Below are positions 1 through 12,349 of a DNA stretch of 64,000 nucleotides, piece by piece. The stretch spans positions 29,335,720-29,399,719 of the forward strand of contig CM055188.1 of the NCBI GenBank assembly GCA_029224185.1. The letters are read 5' to 3'. The stretch comes from Karalla daura (lineage: Eukaryota > Chordata > Actinopteri > Chaetodontiformes > Leiognathidae). The notes beneath the pieces were generated by a model that ran no database searches, was not told the DNA's origin, and worked only from the letters and a program-made list of their open reading frames with translations. Each line of letters starts with the position of its first letter. Position 1 is the first letter of the stretch. Position numbers and translations under genes: made by a program.

Positions 1-349
1 GTACCATGTAGCGAAGGTGGAAGCTGCAGGGAGGGGAAAGGAGATGGGGAGGGGGGCGGGGGGAGCTTTCCCAGCAAGGAGGGCGGGAGCTTATGGAAAT
101 GGGTGCTGATGTGTGAACAGCAGATATATATTTTCCTCTGTGTTTTCTGCCCGACTTAATTCATGTGTTTAGGAAACTCCCTCCTTCCTGAAGCAAGCCT
201 TCAGTTTGTTACCATGGCAATAAAGCGGTGGAGGAAGCTGCGGAGGTGTGATAGCGTAAAGCTCGACTCTCTTTGAAACTTGATTTTAACTACAGGAAAT
301 GTGTACAAGCATACATGTATTTCATTTTTTTTACCTCAGTTTCAGCAGG

Positions 350-385
350 TCTCTCTCTATCTCTCTCTCTATCTCTATCTCTCTC
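350..385. repeat. CT-rich microsatellite
   Basis: Imperfect (CT)n interrupted by TAT steps. The minus-strand reading as an RDRDRERD-type peptide is a translation of this simple repeat, not a gene. Confidence 0.85.
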
Positions 386-1374
386 AGATTTGATGGATCC
401 AAGTGAAGCAATACTTGTGTGACGTTCGGTTTTTAGTTTCCACCTATAGCACACCTTTTCCCTCACTCCTGCTGATGTATCCGGACGTGTGAACATTCAG
501 GCTTAAATACCTGTGTCTATTTACCTGTTAGGTCACAGGCGTCATGGCTGTACATACAAACTTACTTGAAGTCACCATGCTTTCTGTTTGTACTATAATA
601 CAATGGATGTTCATTAAAGTAACAACATAGTGACGTTATACTGTACACGTCTGCATGCAGGGCTTGGAGAAAATAAGGAAAACATTACGGACTTGCATCG
701 TCGAGAGGTTTGCAATGATATGGGACATTCTCCCTTAGGATATGTGTTTGAGTCCGAACTTTTAAAGTGACAAATAATTACATTGGGATGTGACAATATT
801 GCATTTAAAGTCTACTGAGTGTGGCCGCTGGTACTAGATGTTATACCTGAAGATAAAAGCATCCCGGCATGAAGAAGTCTTAGATATTATTAATCAGGAC
901 AAAGTCGAAGAGTCACACAGTGGGCAGACTCACCGTGGCTGTTGCCATGTCTTGTTTTTTTTTTCTATGTCCTGTAATATGAAATGCAGAAAAAACTAAT
1001 GCACCAACTCATGTAGGAATCCTGTGGTAAACTTATATATTATAATATAGCTAGTAATTTTTAAGTGTTAATCTTGTACAGGCTGATGTGAAAAAGGCAA
1101 AGGTTTGGCTGTGAATGGCACTCGTTGAGATCATAAATCCACCTTTTCATCATCTCTTTGTAAACTGCAAACGTATTCTTTCGCTGTGTAAAATAGAGTT
1201 CAAATCATTTACCTTGTACTGTGCTTAGGACACATTGGTAATTGTATTGTAGAGAACAGATCGCTGACAAAAAAAAGGCTAAACAAAAATCTTTTCATCA
1301 TTATGTTTTTAACCAGTTTGAAAAACTTGAACTGTCACAACATTTCTTCTAATTGGATAGATTTTTTTTTTTAA

Positions 1375-1408
1375 TACACACACATATATATATATATAGA
1401 TACACATA
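1375..1408. repeat. Compound (CA)n(TA)n microsatellite
   Basis: Short CA run passing into about eight TA steps, inside the putative 3' UTR. Confidence 0.8.
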
Positions 1409-1850
1409 AGATGATTTCTGAAGTAAAAGTTCCTCTTTCAAATTCAAAACGTGACACTCGCCCAGAGGAAGTGGAGCAGAAGATGTTGTGAAATGCAGAT
1501 ATCACAGCTGTTCTCCTTCCTTCCTGTTGTTCTTTTCGCCCCTGTCAATGTATACAGTTCTGCACTGACTGCCGACTGTTCCTCCTGTCATTTAAAGAAG
1601 ACAGTGCAGAGAAGATTTCAGTGTTTTTTATCTACTGTAGTGTATCCAGCTGTATCCAGCATTCCCGTACCCCGCATCCCAAAGAGCTCTGCTCTCTTCT
1701 GCATGTTTCGTGCTGTTATGTCTGACTCATTCTCTGGGGCAGTTAAACAATGGCTGTATGTGGTGCCTTGCCTTGGTGGAAAAAAACAAAAACGACAAAA
1801 AAAAACAATACAAAACAAAAACGCACAAATGAATTCAGTATTCGATGCTT

Positions 1851-1871
1851 CCCCCCCCCCCCCCCCCCCCC
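1851..1871 (+). repeat. Uninterrupted poly-C tract of 21
   Basis: Twenty-one consecutive C on the plus strand (G on the minus). Homopolymer C/G tracts of this length are uncommon in fish DNA and are also prone to sequencing-length error. Confidence 0.9.
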
Positions 1872-2389
1872 ACTATCTCTTAAGAAATAGGCCTTAACCT
1901 TTATGGGGATTGGTAATGATGAACTAAGCTTCTTCCTGCAAGTGCTGAAATAGAGGTGAGGTGGACTCCTGCCTTGTTGAGCAAAAGAAACTGGTAACCT
2001 GATAAATACAAGCCTTTGGGAGCAGTTGTACGGTCCTGTTGTGCAGTGCAGGTTGTAGCTGGGAAGTTCTGCTTGGATTGCTGTTTATTCCTCGGACACA
2101 GATTGATAACTGTCCAGGGTCGGAGAATAGTCCAGAGACGAGGCCACACAGCATCTCACAGTCATGCAGAGCACTCACGCCCCCTGCTGGTGTCACCTTT
2201 TGACACCGGTGGGTCGATTATGGGCATTATTGATTGATTATTGATCTGGAGCTTGATTATTACTATCCCTAAGCTCACCCATGTAGTTGTGTTTATCTGT
2301 CCTGGTTACTGTTTTGCACCGATTTGAAGTCTCAAGTGTTAAGATGATTTTACAAATCAAAGCATATGTTTATCAAAACACAATGAAAG

Positions 2390-2439
2390 CACACACACAC
2401 ACACACGCACAGACACACACACACACACACACACACACA
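2390..2439. repeat. (CA)n microsatellite
   Basis: About 25 CA steps with GC and GA interruptions, in the putative 3' UTR. Confidence 0.9.
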
Positions 2440-2746
2440 TATTTCATAGGTGATAACATCATTATATTAACTAGACTGTTTTCTTTTTAATTTATAGAAA
2501 CTTGTGTAAGTGGAGTGGAAAATTTGAGTGCCTTTTGTGCACGTCAATTTTTATTGGACTTTTGCATTTACTTTTTTAACTGTATTAGTTGTCATTTTTA
2601 TTACAAACTGATGTTGCTTTTTTATCTTTGTTTTCAATTGCTAACCAGTTGTGAAGCCGCCACAAGGACAATGCTGTGTGAAGCTATTCCTGTAACGTTT
2701 TGCAGAAGAGTGTTTGTGGGCTATTTGCTGAAGAATAAGAGTTTAA

Positions 2747-2752
2747 AATAAA
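2747..2752 (+). terminator. Candidate polyadenylation signal AATAAA
   Basis: Canonical hexamer in the putative 3' UTR. The downstream sequence is only weakly GT-rich, so this would be an alternative proximal site at most. Confidence 0.3.
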
Positions 2753-3220
2753 CTACTGTACGTACGATCTACTGGTTAGGTTCAGTAGAATCATCTCAGA
2801 ACATTTCTCATCTTTTGTTTTTGTTTGTTTTTTGTTTTATTGTTTTTTTTAATCCCCTCCTGAGCTGTCTGTGCTGTGGTTGAGCCGTAACTCTGTGGAC
2901 CCTGTTCTTACAGAGGTCAGAGGGCACTTGTTGTGCTCTCCTTTTCCTCCGTGTGATGCTACGCAGACTTTTTTTTTCTTCTTTTTAATCTCCCAGGATG
3001 TGTGCTGAAATGGGTGACACTGTTTTGTCTGCTGACATGGGAAGATGTTGAGTTAATATCCAAAAAAGACAGAAAGAGTGTGAGTTGCCGTCACACTGTT
3101 TACCTACTCTTTAATTGTTTGTCTAGTGATGCTGTTTGTTGATGACTGTCTGGTTGGTTGAAATCCTGTGATGTAATGTACACCATACCACTGACTGGAT
3201 GTTGAAAACCCCTGCGTCCA

Positions 3221-3226
3221 AATAAA
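3221..3226 (+). terminator. Candidate distal polyadenylation signal AATAAA
   Basis: Canonical hexamer, followed about 20-35 bases later by TGTGATCAGG and GTGACTTGTTTTT. That arrangement of hexamer, cleavage zone and GT/T-rich element is typical of a vertebrate 3' end. It is the best-supported right boundary for the transcript inferred at 1-3245. Confidence 0.4.
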
Positions 3227-3258
3227 TCTATCATCGCTCTGTGATCAGGAGTGACTTG

Positions 3259-3260
<2 letters not shown>

Positions 3261-3302
<42 letters not shown>
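3261..3302. repeat. (ATT)n microsatellite
   Basis: About fourteen uninterrupted trinucleotide steps directly after the putative transcript end. Confidence 0.9.
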
Positions 3303-3533
3303 TGCATATAGACACTGATGTGACATCCCTCATATGAATAGAGGAAGTCTTAACGATTTGAGAGAGAGAGGGTACCAACCTATCCTATGTATTGATTATT
3401 AAATAAATACAATTAAAATCTTGCAGTACTGTGGATATTACGAAAGAAAAAAAACTGTTTTGAAGACAATCTGCCTCTACCTTGGCATGACGGGCCCCCA
3501 GCCCAATGTTTGATGGGAAATTTTGTATGTCTG

Positions 3534-3753
3534 GTTTGTCAGGAACCTGCCATGATTTTACATATTGATTTAGAAATATAATGACAGATCTGACATGTAT
3601 ACAAAATGAATGTATTTGCTGACTAGTTGAAACACTGGTCGTCAAGTCAGTGTTTAAACTAGTCAGCAAATACATTCATTTTGTATATATGTCAGATCTG
3701 TTGTCACTGTATTTCCAAATCGACATATAAAATCATGCAGGTTCCTGACAAAG
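3534..3753. repeat. Long imperfect inverted repeat (fold-back element)
   Basis: The left arm at 3534-3637 and right arm at 3648-3753 are reverse complements over about 104 bases, with only scattered mismatches and small indels, around a ten-base spacer. Shared blocks include the complement pairs of TTTGTCAGGAACCTG and AGTCAGCAAATACATTCATT. No coding content is seen. It fits a fold-back/MITE-type element or a palindromic duplication. The arms are too long for an ordinary animal miRNA precursor. Confidence 0.85.
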
Positions 3754-3930
3754 TCCACATTGAAATGTCCCCTATTGCTGATGCAATTTCAGCTAGATAC
3801 ACACACTCAAAGGTGGTGTAAATCCCAGGAAATTATCATTTTCTCCAACACAGATTAGGATTTAAGTGTTTCATATTAAAAAAAAATGCTGTGTTTACAT
3901 CTAGAGATCATGTCTGGAAACTGATGTTGA

Positions 3931-3977
3931 GATAAGAGGAGAGAAAAGAAGAGAAGAGAAGAAGATGAGAAAAGAAA
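3931..3977. repeat. Purine (GA/GAA) tract
   Basis: Nearly uninterrupted A/G run dominated by GAGAA steps. Confidence 0.7.
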
Positions 3978-3979
3978 CT

Positions 3980-6900
3980 ATTGTTGAAAGAGACTCAACC
4001 ATGAGGATAATTGAGTGTTGATCAGGCTGCGGAGGCTGTAGTTCATTCTGTGGCCACATGATGGGGAAGCTGCAGCAGAGAAAGTGCTGCGATAATGAAA
4101 CAAGGAGTTTACATGTAATGTGTGCAGTCAGCACGCCATTGATTTCTCTTTAAGGATTATGAATGAGCGATGGAGTTGTGCATTAATTAGATGATTGCAT
4201 CTGCCTTTGAAATTGGCTTTCTAGTTGGTCGATCAGAGAAAGTTATACCGGCAGCTTACACTGCTGGAGCATAAACAAAATTCAATTAGTTCCACCTGAG
4301 GAGCCAACGTTCAACAAGGACATGTCAAACAAGTAGCCCTGTTCATACTTTTCATTAGTCTGGCTGGTATAGCCCTCAATGGCAAGCATTGAAGTGCATT
4401 GAAGAAGCTGGTAGTGTGCTCCTGAAGTGCTCTATACAGGAAAGAAAAAAAAATTACATGTTTCAAATATTTTCTTAATCTTTGCTCGAGCAGTGCTCAG
4501 AGTTAATCTGCAGAGAGTCTTGCATCTTCTCACTTTCTTTTGATGTCAGCCGTATCAGTGTATTCAAATTGATAGCTCAAAGATTACAGGAATTATACAT
4601 ATTATATTTGAAGTTGTGTATCAGAAAGGAAGAGACATTTAGTAGATTTGAATGAACAAAGATGCCTGTTCAATGAACATAATTACAGTAACACAGGCAA
4701 TGATTTGTCTAGAGAGGGATTCAGTTTACATAATTATCACATCCAGCTAAATGAGTTCTCAGTAGTTGGGTTGCATGATAAACAATCAGCTTTATGAGTA
4801 AATTTATTCCCGTTTGTCTCCAGAAGCTGTTAGCACCCTTGGCACACGTCCCTGCCAGCCTCAGGCTCCATATTTGATTTTATGCATTTACATAATGGTA
4901 GATTTGCATCCAAACATAAACTGATATTAGAAATTATTTCAATAATTTGATTGTGATTAAGAAAATAAGGAATGCAGATCAGGTAAAATTCTCACCCCAC
5001 CCCCTCCTAAAACAAAACAAACAAAAAAACATAATGTAAATTTCCTTCCTCTGGCTTGGAAATAATTTAATGCCCCTCCAGAATGAGGTATGCTTCATCA
5101 ATGAAGAACAGATGTTGGAGCTGGTTTGAAAAATAAATTGCGTAAGCCTTCTCTGGTGGCCCAATTTGGCTTATCTGCCTTCATAATTGCATAAGGGTGC
5201 AAACTCTTCAGTACCACATGATCTTTCAGTAAGAGTCACAGCAGAACAAAATTATCACAGCTTCCTGTTTCATCCTTCACCTCCTCTGCCTTCAGCTCAG
5301 CCCCATCGAAATAATTAACAGTGAAGCAGTAACACTCTTTAACTAAGACCTCTAGAGAACTGAGCTGCAGATTACTCATTTTCATAATCACAAGAAATCA
5401 ATGTAAACAAATGGAAGTCATGTTTCATTTGTTTCACAGGTTCCCAGCTTATTTGTGATACGTGAAAGCATAAAAATAGCATGTTTTGTGCCAATTAAAT
5501 GAAAATGCACAGCTTTTCCCTCAAGATATATCCTATGAAATCAGGTTATTTTCCTGCTGTTTTACTTAGTTCAGGACGTAACAAGAGGGCATGTGTTTAA
5601 ATGACTTTAAATGAAATCTAATGTTGTTTTATAATGAGTTGACAGATGAACCACAAAACATGTATCCTCTACCCTTTTCTGCTGCTGAATGAAGCCAAGA
5701 AAAGAACAAAAAAAGTTTCATTACTTTTACACTTGATAATGGTCTTTGTAAGCTGAAGGTCAGGTCCATTTTCTTAATTCAATGTGAATCTTCATTCAGC
5801 AGTAAAACATAGACAGTTTTTTTCTTTTTTTTTCCTTTCAGTGCACAGCACTCAGGCTATCATTAACCCTTGGAGGTTTCAGGAGCAGGTAGAAGTTAAG
5901 GAGTCTTGCTCAAGGACACTTTGGAATGAGACGCAGATGCTTGGATCAAATCAGGGATTTTCCAAAGAGAGAAAGAGATCCTGGACCAAATCAAGTTGTT
6001 GCCAGCAGGAATAGACAGGGGACTTTTTCTACGAAAAGATGAGAACATACAGCTTTTTCATTTTTCATAGTTTGCCCATCTCAGTGTTTCAGACAGACAT
6101 CAGAGAGGACTGCACAGATCCCTCACATACTAAATACTTGATGCTGTAGGTCAATCAATAATTTTACTTTGATGCATTTTCATAATCATTTCTGTCCTCG
6201 CTCTGAGGTCTGCTCATCTTATCAGTTTCTGTACATATATGTGACTTGCTTCATTAAGCATGAACAGAGAGGAACTGGAATGATCATCAGACAGTCAAGG
6301 TTACAGCGGATGGCAACGGTGACATTTCCAGCTTTGGCTGCACCTTTGATGTGCAGTGATGCAGCGGGGCTGTGCATATAGTGCATGCATAATAAATGAG
6401 ACCCAAAGACACAGAGGAAGTCGGTCAGCTTGCTTTTATTGTTCATGCTCACGTCCATACAGACCAAACAACATGATGTGCCAACAGGACTCGATTCACA
6501 TAATCTCCCCATTATGTGCCCTGACAACCAACACGTGTCTCTAGGTCACTTATTGAAGACGTGAGATCTTATCGTGACTTTGTGTTTATTTATGATGTAT
6601 GTGCAGGAGCATGACAAATGTGATTTTGCTGTTATGACAGAACTTTAAAGTGTGGTATGCACAGTCTAGAGATGCCAGGAAGTGAAGCTGCAGGCAGAGC
6701 TGACCCTGGATGTCCCATTACTCCCTAACAGTGTGTTCATTTGGTGCAAGTGAAGACAAATGTGTGGCAGAATACAAGCAGCTGTCTTCCAATCATCAAT
6801 TTATAATGCATCAAGTGCTAATATGGTCATCTGGTGCTTCGTTAAAATTTTCAAGATTGTTTATTTGGTCTCAGACATAGTTATACATATTTTATACTTC

Positions 6901-8620
6901 ATATAATATTCCATGCATTGCAACACTTCACAAAAGCAAAGCCTTTCTGAATTGTCTATCCTCAGAAACTGAGTGTATGAATCTTGTTAAGAAAAATTCT
7001 GAACACTTAACCTTGTGTCAGTATTGGGCATTGCTGAGGCATTCATTTCTTATCCCAGTCTCTGTGATATATATTTTCTTTCATTTTCCAATCGCATTAT
7101 AAATCCTAGATACATAAAAGTTTTCTTACCCGGTGGATCTACGCAGTGGTTTGTTGAACTCTGAAAGACTTAAAGCAGAAAGTGAAGTGTGTGTTTAGGT
7201 TGTGCTATTTTTTCCCCAAGTTTGGTTTGACTTTACTAGACTTTGTAGAGCTCAATGTCGTTAATGCAGTGTGTTTTATGCTGCAAAGCTTTTGTATAAT
7301 GCATATGTGACGTGATGGACCTGGTGCAGGTGTGTCAGAGACAATGATCGAACGCCCGAGACTGAAGTGGCCAAGCTGACACAGGTACACATTTGCACAT
7401 GATATATTTACCAGGGTCAGAGCTCTGGAGAGATTGAAAGGAGGCCCCTGATTGCCTCCAATATCTTTAGTTGAGTTGTCAAGTTGTGTTTTGTATGTGT
7501 GTGTGCGTGTGTGTTTGTGCATCTTAAAGTGTTGGCTCCTCTGCTGCAGGTTGAGCCGTGTGCATCTGCTACAGCGTGATCTCACTGCAGAAAGTATAAA
7601 TAGACTGTATAGATTACTTGTCATATGCTCACTGATCAAGAGACATTTTAAAAACGGGACCACCAAAAAATATATTAAGAGATGATAAAACTGATGTTTT
7701 ATTAAAGTGGTTAGTGATTAGTAGCTGCTCATGGGGTTGGCAACATGTTAATTTCACTGCTACAAGAAATTATAGTAATTAACCATGACAAAATTTCAAT
7801 TAAGTACACCGCTCCCCACAAAGGATGCAGCTACAGATAAAGACATTGACCAGCTCGATAATTGAATGGACCTCAGGGTGCAGTATTCGTGTAACCTGCT
7901 CATATAATACATTATGTAAATATAGACACTCCGATAAGATTATCAGACACTGTCAATTGTGTTCACTTTGTTCCAGTTTGATTCCATTGAAACGCAGATG
8001 ACATTTCACATCGAATAATGAATAACATGACTGTCACAAAAAAATACATAATAGACTTAATAATTAAAGGAAAGTTGCCAAACTCAAAAAAATTGAGAAT
8101 CAGTGATTCCCTACTGTCTTTATGCATTCATATAACATAATCATGTTCACTACAAGCACATACAGTAAGACACAGTAGCAATGTCTGTGTGAAACAGATA
8201 GCAATGGAACAATGGTAATGGCTTTGCAGCAGATTGGTAGAGCACAATCACCTGACCCGCAGCGTTCCTACCACCATTACCATCCCTCAGCCCGGCCCGC
8301 CTATTACAACTAATCTCCTCTCATCATTTAAGGGAATCACTAACACAAAAAATCACAGTCCATAGTCATACTGTAAGCATTGAAGCTTCAAGTTAGCTTC
8401 CTGGAGCTGGAGTCAGTCAGGATTTAGCACATCAAAAGACGACCAAGTGCATAATGCATCATTTATTAATTTGTGTTTAATTATTAAATGTAATTACATA
8501 TACAGCATACAAACGATTATTATCTATTATGCACTTATTTATAATACAATGACACTGTGATACACAGTATATTGTATAAGACATTTTAGAATCAGCAAAG
8601 ACTAAACAATGGGTGGCAGG
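3980..8620. other. Gene-free A+T-rich stretch
   Basis: No frame here has coding character or paired splice sites; the 153-residue minus frame at 7205-7666 is unremarkable in composition and resembles nothing I know. The stretch has few recognisable repeats apart from a scrap at 5878-5930. Homeodomain-type words such as CATTAATTAGATGATTGCAT (about 4180-4199) occur but are not evidence alone. I read it as intergenic or intronic DNA. Confidence 0.5.
5878..5930 (+). repeat. Scrap of a common fish dispersed repeat
   Basis: The words GGAGCAGGTAGAAGTTAAGG and CTTGCTCAAGGACACTTTGG match from memory a phrase seen in many fish interspersed repeats. It is too short to assign to a family. Confidence 0.3.
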
Positions 8621-8629
8621 GCATGCACT

Positions 8630-8740
8630 GCTACTGCACCATCCCTCTGGAAACACTTTTTTCAACCTTATCTAACACACCATCATTCAAGCAAGCTCTT
8701 AAAACCCATTTCTCCAAAATTGCCTTCTCTATTTATATGA
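8630..8740 (+). mobile_element. L2/Rex1-like LINE ORF2 C-terminal scrap
   Basis: The plus frame reads ...TPSFKQALKTHFSKIAFS. This resembles the extreme C-terminus of L2/Rex1-type LINE proteins, where a 'W-N-S-L-P' stretch is followed by an 'F-K-x-x-L-K-T-H-L-F' motif. Here the tryptophan region is degraded and no upstream reverse transcriptase is present, so it is a short dead 3' scrap. Confidence 0.45.
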
Positions 8741-8986
8741 CTACTCGTGCTAGTGCCAACCATCTACCATCCTGCCTCCAATCCAATTTGTTCCTCGGGT
8801 CTTTTATGTTAGTGTCCAGTGTCTCTGGTGAATGTATCCCTATTTTCAGCGTTACGTGTCTTTTGCAATCTCTGGAAAGTACCACACAATTAAAACGTAT
8901 AACGACAACAACTAATACTAGTAATGATGATAATAGATGCCACTATTATTTCTGTTCTCATTATTATTGTTACGATTAACAAGCGA

Positions 8987-8988
8987 CT

Positions 8989-9030
<42 letters not shown>
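8987..9030. repeat. Compound (CTG)n(GAT)n triplet repeat
   Basis: Four to five CTG steps pass directly into ten GAT steps. The poly-Met and poly-Leu frames here are translations of the repeat. Confidence 0.9.
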
Positions 9031-9622
9031 ATTATATATTAACAACAAAAAAGAAAATGCATTAACAAGACAAGATCAAACAAGATACAACACGCTTTCT
9101 CCTGCACCAGTAAATCTAACAAAGACGGTGTTACTCTCTCTCCTTCTCCACCTGCTGAATGAGACAGACGTACAGTATTTAATGAGAAAGATAAGTGTAA
9201 CACACGAAAAATGAATTGACAATTAAACACTAACAGACTAAAACAGTACTTGGTCAATGAACACGGTTCCCTGGTCTGTTTAATTCTGCAGATTCTGTTT
9301 GAGGCTGCAGATTCTGCCCTGGGCAACACAGGGATGGATGACTCACTTGTTGAAGGCCTCATTAAGTAACAGTGGAACAGTCATAGGCAGTGGTAGGCTT
9401 TTTGTCTTTTAGTTTTTTCCTCTGCCAAATGTGGGGCTCGGGTAAGACCTGAACTTTTTGCTTGCTCTTTTGTAATTGTTAAATTGTTTTTAATTGTAAT
9501 CGCTGTTTTTGTAATTCACAGCTTGAAATAAGTCAATATGTGAACATATGATGTATCCTGAACTTTTTGATCAGATTTGATTTGATGAAATTACAGGTCG
9601 CATTTCACCATCAAATACAAAT

Positions 9623-9721
9623 TTCACACTTGTCTTCAAACTTGGCAAGTGTGAAAGAGGACAGCTCTGTCATTTCATAAAAAGCATTTATTTTACAGCT
9701 CTCTTTCCAAGAAAGAGAGCT
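9623..9721. repeat. Two adjacent short perfect inverted repeats
   Basis: TTCACACTTG (9623-9632) pairs with CAAGTGTGAA (9646-9655), and AGCTCTCTTT (9697-9706) pairs with AAAGAGAGCT (9712-9721). Each gives a 10-bp stem. Function unknown; they may be remnants of an inverted-repeat element. Confidence 0.6.
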
Positions 9722-10335
9722 TCGAATCGTCCTCGTGTCAACATTCAGCAGCAGGCTAGAGACGGTCGATGGTCTACAACCAGGCTCCCACCAGCTCCTG
9801 CTGTAATAACTGGTGGCTACATAGCTGGATGTCCCATTAGCAACAAAGCACACACACAGTGGGGGACCATGGGGGGGACTGACCTAAAACACCTCTGACT
9901 TGTACGAGCTTATAGAAGTACATGTTATTTTATATGGATAGTACCAGTGCCTGGAGTGTTAAGACACTGTATACTAAAGGCTAATGATATGGAAGTACTG
10001 CTACCTCTTGGACCACTGGACAGCATCATTAGGGTTAGGTGTCCTGGAAAGTATAAGTACTGCGGCGGCTTGACAGAGTTGGCATCAGACAGCACAGTGA
10101 AGAGCTCAGCAGGAATCATTACATCTTGTCTTGAATAATAGACTGTGTGAAGTTTTATGGAGCCCAAGTGAGAGGGAGAGAGAGACAGCGGCAGTTGAGG
10201 CCAGGATATTGTATGTCCTAAAGGATTTAGTTGTCTCTCTTGATGCAGTGTTAAGAGACTAGTATTCAAAGTGACTTCAGATGTGGAGCAGGACGTGCTG
10301 CAGGATTGTCATCTGCTGAACTTCAACCTCTCAGT

Positions 10336-10745
10336 TTCAATGTTATTTAAGCGCCAGTTCATAACAATGTTATCTCAAGACAGTATACACGAACAAACAT
10401 AGTCAAAGCAGAGACGAACAAAACCCTGTGAGCAAGATAAAAGCGATGCTTCCTTGAACAGTGAGAAGCCTCGGGTAGAATCAGATGTCATCTGTCAACG
10501 ATAACAGTGTACATGTAGTGTATGCAGTCAGTGTGTATGATGGACAGAAGCATTAATAATATGTGTTGGTCAGGTCCATGCAGAAGGTCCTGGGTCAACA
10601 AAGTTATCTAAGCAGCTCCAGAACGAACCCCCAGTGGAGTTTCATGCAATGAGAAGGAGCAGGAGGTGAAGAGCAGTGTCATCCATAACGTCCATGAAGG
10701 TCCTGGGTCCAGCACAACATACAAGCAATTCCAGGATGGAGGGGA
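10336..10745 (+). mobile_element. Left part of a teleost dispersed inverted-repeat element
   Basis: The start GCGCCAGTTCATAACAATGT and the following ATCTCAAGACAGT...ACGAACAAA block match the left end of the fuller copy at 33,210-33,930. Both then pass through a 'GTGAGAAG/CTCAGAAG' section and repeated GGTCCTGGGTC...AGCACAACAT blocks. The right terminal repeat seen in the other copy is not found here, so this copy is 3'-truncated. Confidence 0.5.
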
Positions 10746-12311
10746 ATGAAGAGTGTTGTAAGAAAACACATCACTGTGGAAATCCCAGATGATGTTGTTG
10801 CTGTTGTTGTTGTTGTTGATATGATCGTGCAAAGATCAATTAAAGTTAGATTAATTCATCTTCTGAATCGGTTGTGTTGCATCAGGTGTTTGCCAACATC
10901 ATTCGGTCAGTTGCATATTAAGACTTTCTTATTATTTGAACAGACTACAGTCTTTTGACACCAAGTGTGTGTGTGATCGTGCAGACTGCACAGACAAAGA
11001 CATGTAGCTCCTGCACTACAAGCTAAGCAGTGCAATATATGACAAAGATTTACATACACATGCAACTGTTTTGCATGAGCAGAAACACAATGCTTTGCGG
11101 ATTATGTTTGGCATGAAAGAATGTCTGTGCTGCGAGTTGCTTTAGGCACACATTAAAATGAAAAGGGCAACAGCGATCTGAGGCTGCAGGCTGCAGTCAT
11201 TTGAACCATATTTCAAGGCCACTACAGACCTGCACAAAATAGCCAACCTGAAACCTCAGTTATGGTTTTCTTAATTTATTTGTGATATATGAAGCTTGTT
11301 TTAATCCCCCATCAAAGAGCTGAAGCTGTGCAGCATTTCCCCACTGATGTCTCCTTCATGGGAGACCTCACACTGGTGTCTCTGGAACCCAAAAATCAAA
11401 GACACACCCTGTACCTCACTCATAAAGTTCAAGTCAATAGCAGATGACAGGACTCTTTGTTTTGCTAGGTGAGCCCTTATAATGACAGTCTTAAAATGAG
11501 GGAATGAGAGAAGCCAACATGTCTTTTGTAAACGTTGCACCCCCGAGCCAACATCTGCTCGTTGTTATCGGCACCATGATAACCTTATCTGCACATGAGG
11601 AGAGATTTAGAGATATGCGCCCAGCATGAAGAAATATAGAATGCTAGATGACAGGTTGAGTCTAACAAAATATAGAGTAATACAAAGCGGTTCTGTAAAC
11701 GATCTTTCTAAATTCCAGACTGAAACAGACCCTGTGCTAAACACCTGGTAATGGGTTTAATCTGTAACATAATTCCTGGAATCCCAAAAAAGAGAGGCCT
11801 GAAGGCATTCAGTACATTGTGTCATCTTGTTAATATAAGCATATAATCACTGCTTGGCCAGGCATCCAGTGATTAAACATTCCCAGTATCCAAACCCATT
11901 AGAGGGCTCTCAGCAGAGAGCTGGAAGAGACTTGTGGATGGTGAAACTCCAGCAGGAATTACATCTGCCACAGGGCTGTCTTTCACTGACCTAATTCATC
12001 CTGTTGTGTCTCGTCTCCTCTGGTATTAACTGTGTTTTGGTTGCTCAATATGTTGTTGTATTTTTAGAACAGGTCACTCCTGTTGCGTTTTGCCAGTCAG
12101 TGCAAATCCACAGAGTTCAAAGTCAAAATGAAATTGTCAGATGTGAGGTATGAATTTGCACCCTGGACACTGAAACGTGCATGGCTTTAAAGAGGATCTA
12201 GAGTATGTGTTTATCTTCTTTCACCGGTGTTTAAACAGATGCGACAGAACACTGGTTTAATCAGAAAGCCTTAGATGGCGTTTCACATGCCCCTTTGAGA
12301 TATGTGTTATT

Positions 12312-12349
12312 CAGATCTGACCCCCTTTCATGCTTATCTGGCAACTCAT
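12312..12349 (+). repeat. 38-base block shared with 46,874-46,911, copy 1
   Basis: 34 of 38 positions are identical between the two sites, ending in the exact words TTATCTGGCAACTCAT. The flanks are not clearly alignable. It may be the core of an unrecognised dispersed repeat or a duplicated conserved element. Confidence 0.7.

Larger units (their letters stand above)
1..3245 (+). other. Probable 3' untranslated region of a plus-strand gene
   Basis: No convincing coding frame runs through this stretch; the longest plus frame (1451-1897) is low in coding character and ends in the poly-C tract. The segment is rich in T runs and TGT-type words. It ends with an AATAAA at 3221 followed within 30 bases by GT-rich sequence, as at a vertebrate cleavage site. 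An earlier AATAAA lies at 2747. After 3260 the character changes to microsatellite and ordinary intergenic DNA. I infer the 3' end of a gene whose coding exons lie left of the window. The gene cannot be identified, and the left limit of the UTR is not visible. It could instead be plain intergenic DNA with chance AATAAA words. Confidence 0.3.

Noticed and set aside
1451..1897. 148-residue plus-strand frame
   Set aside because: No family resemblance, ends in the poly-C tract and a K/Q-rich A-run translation, and lies in a likely 3' UTR.
7205..7666. 153-residue minus-strand frame
   Set aside because: Composition unremarkable, contains a GT-repeat translation (HTRTHTY), and has no splice context or family match.
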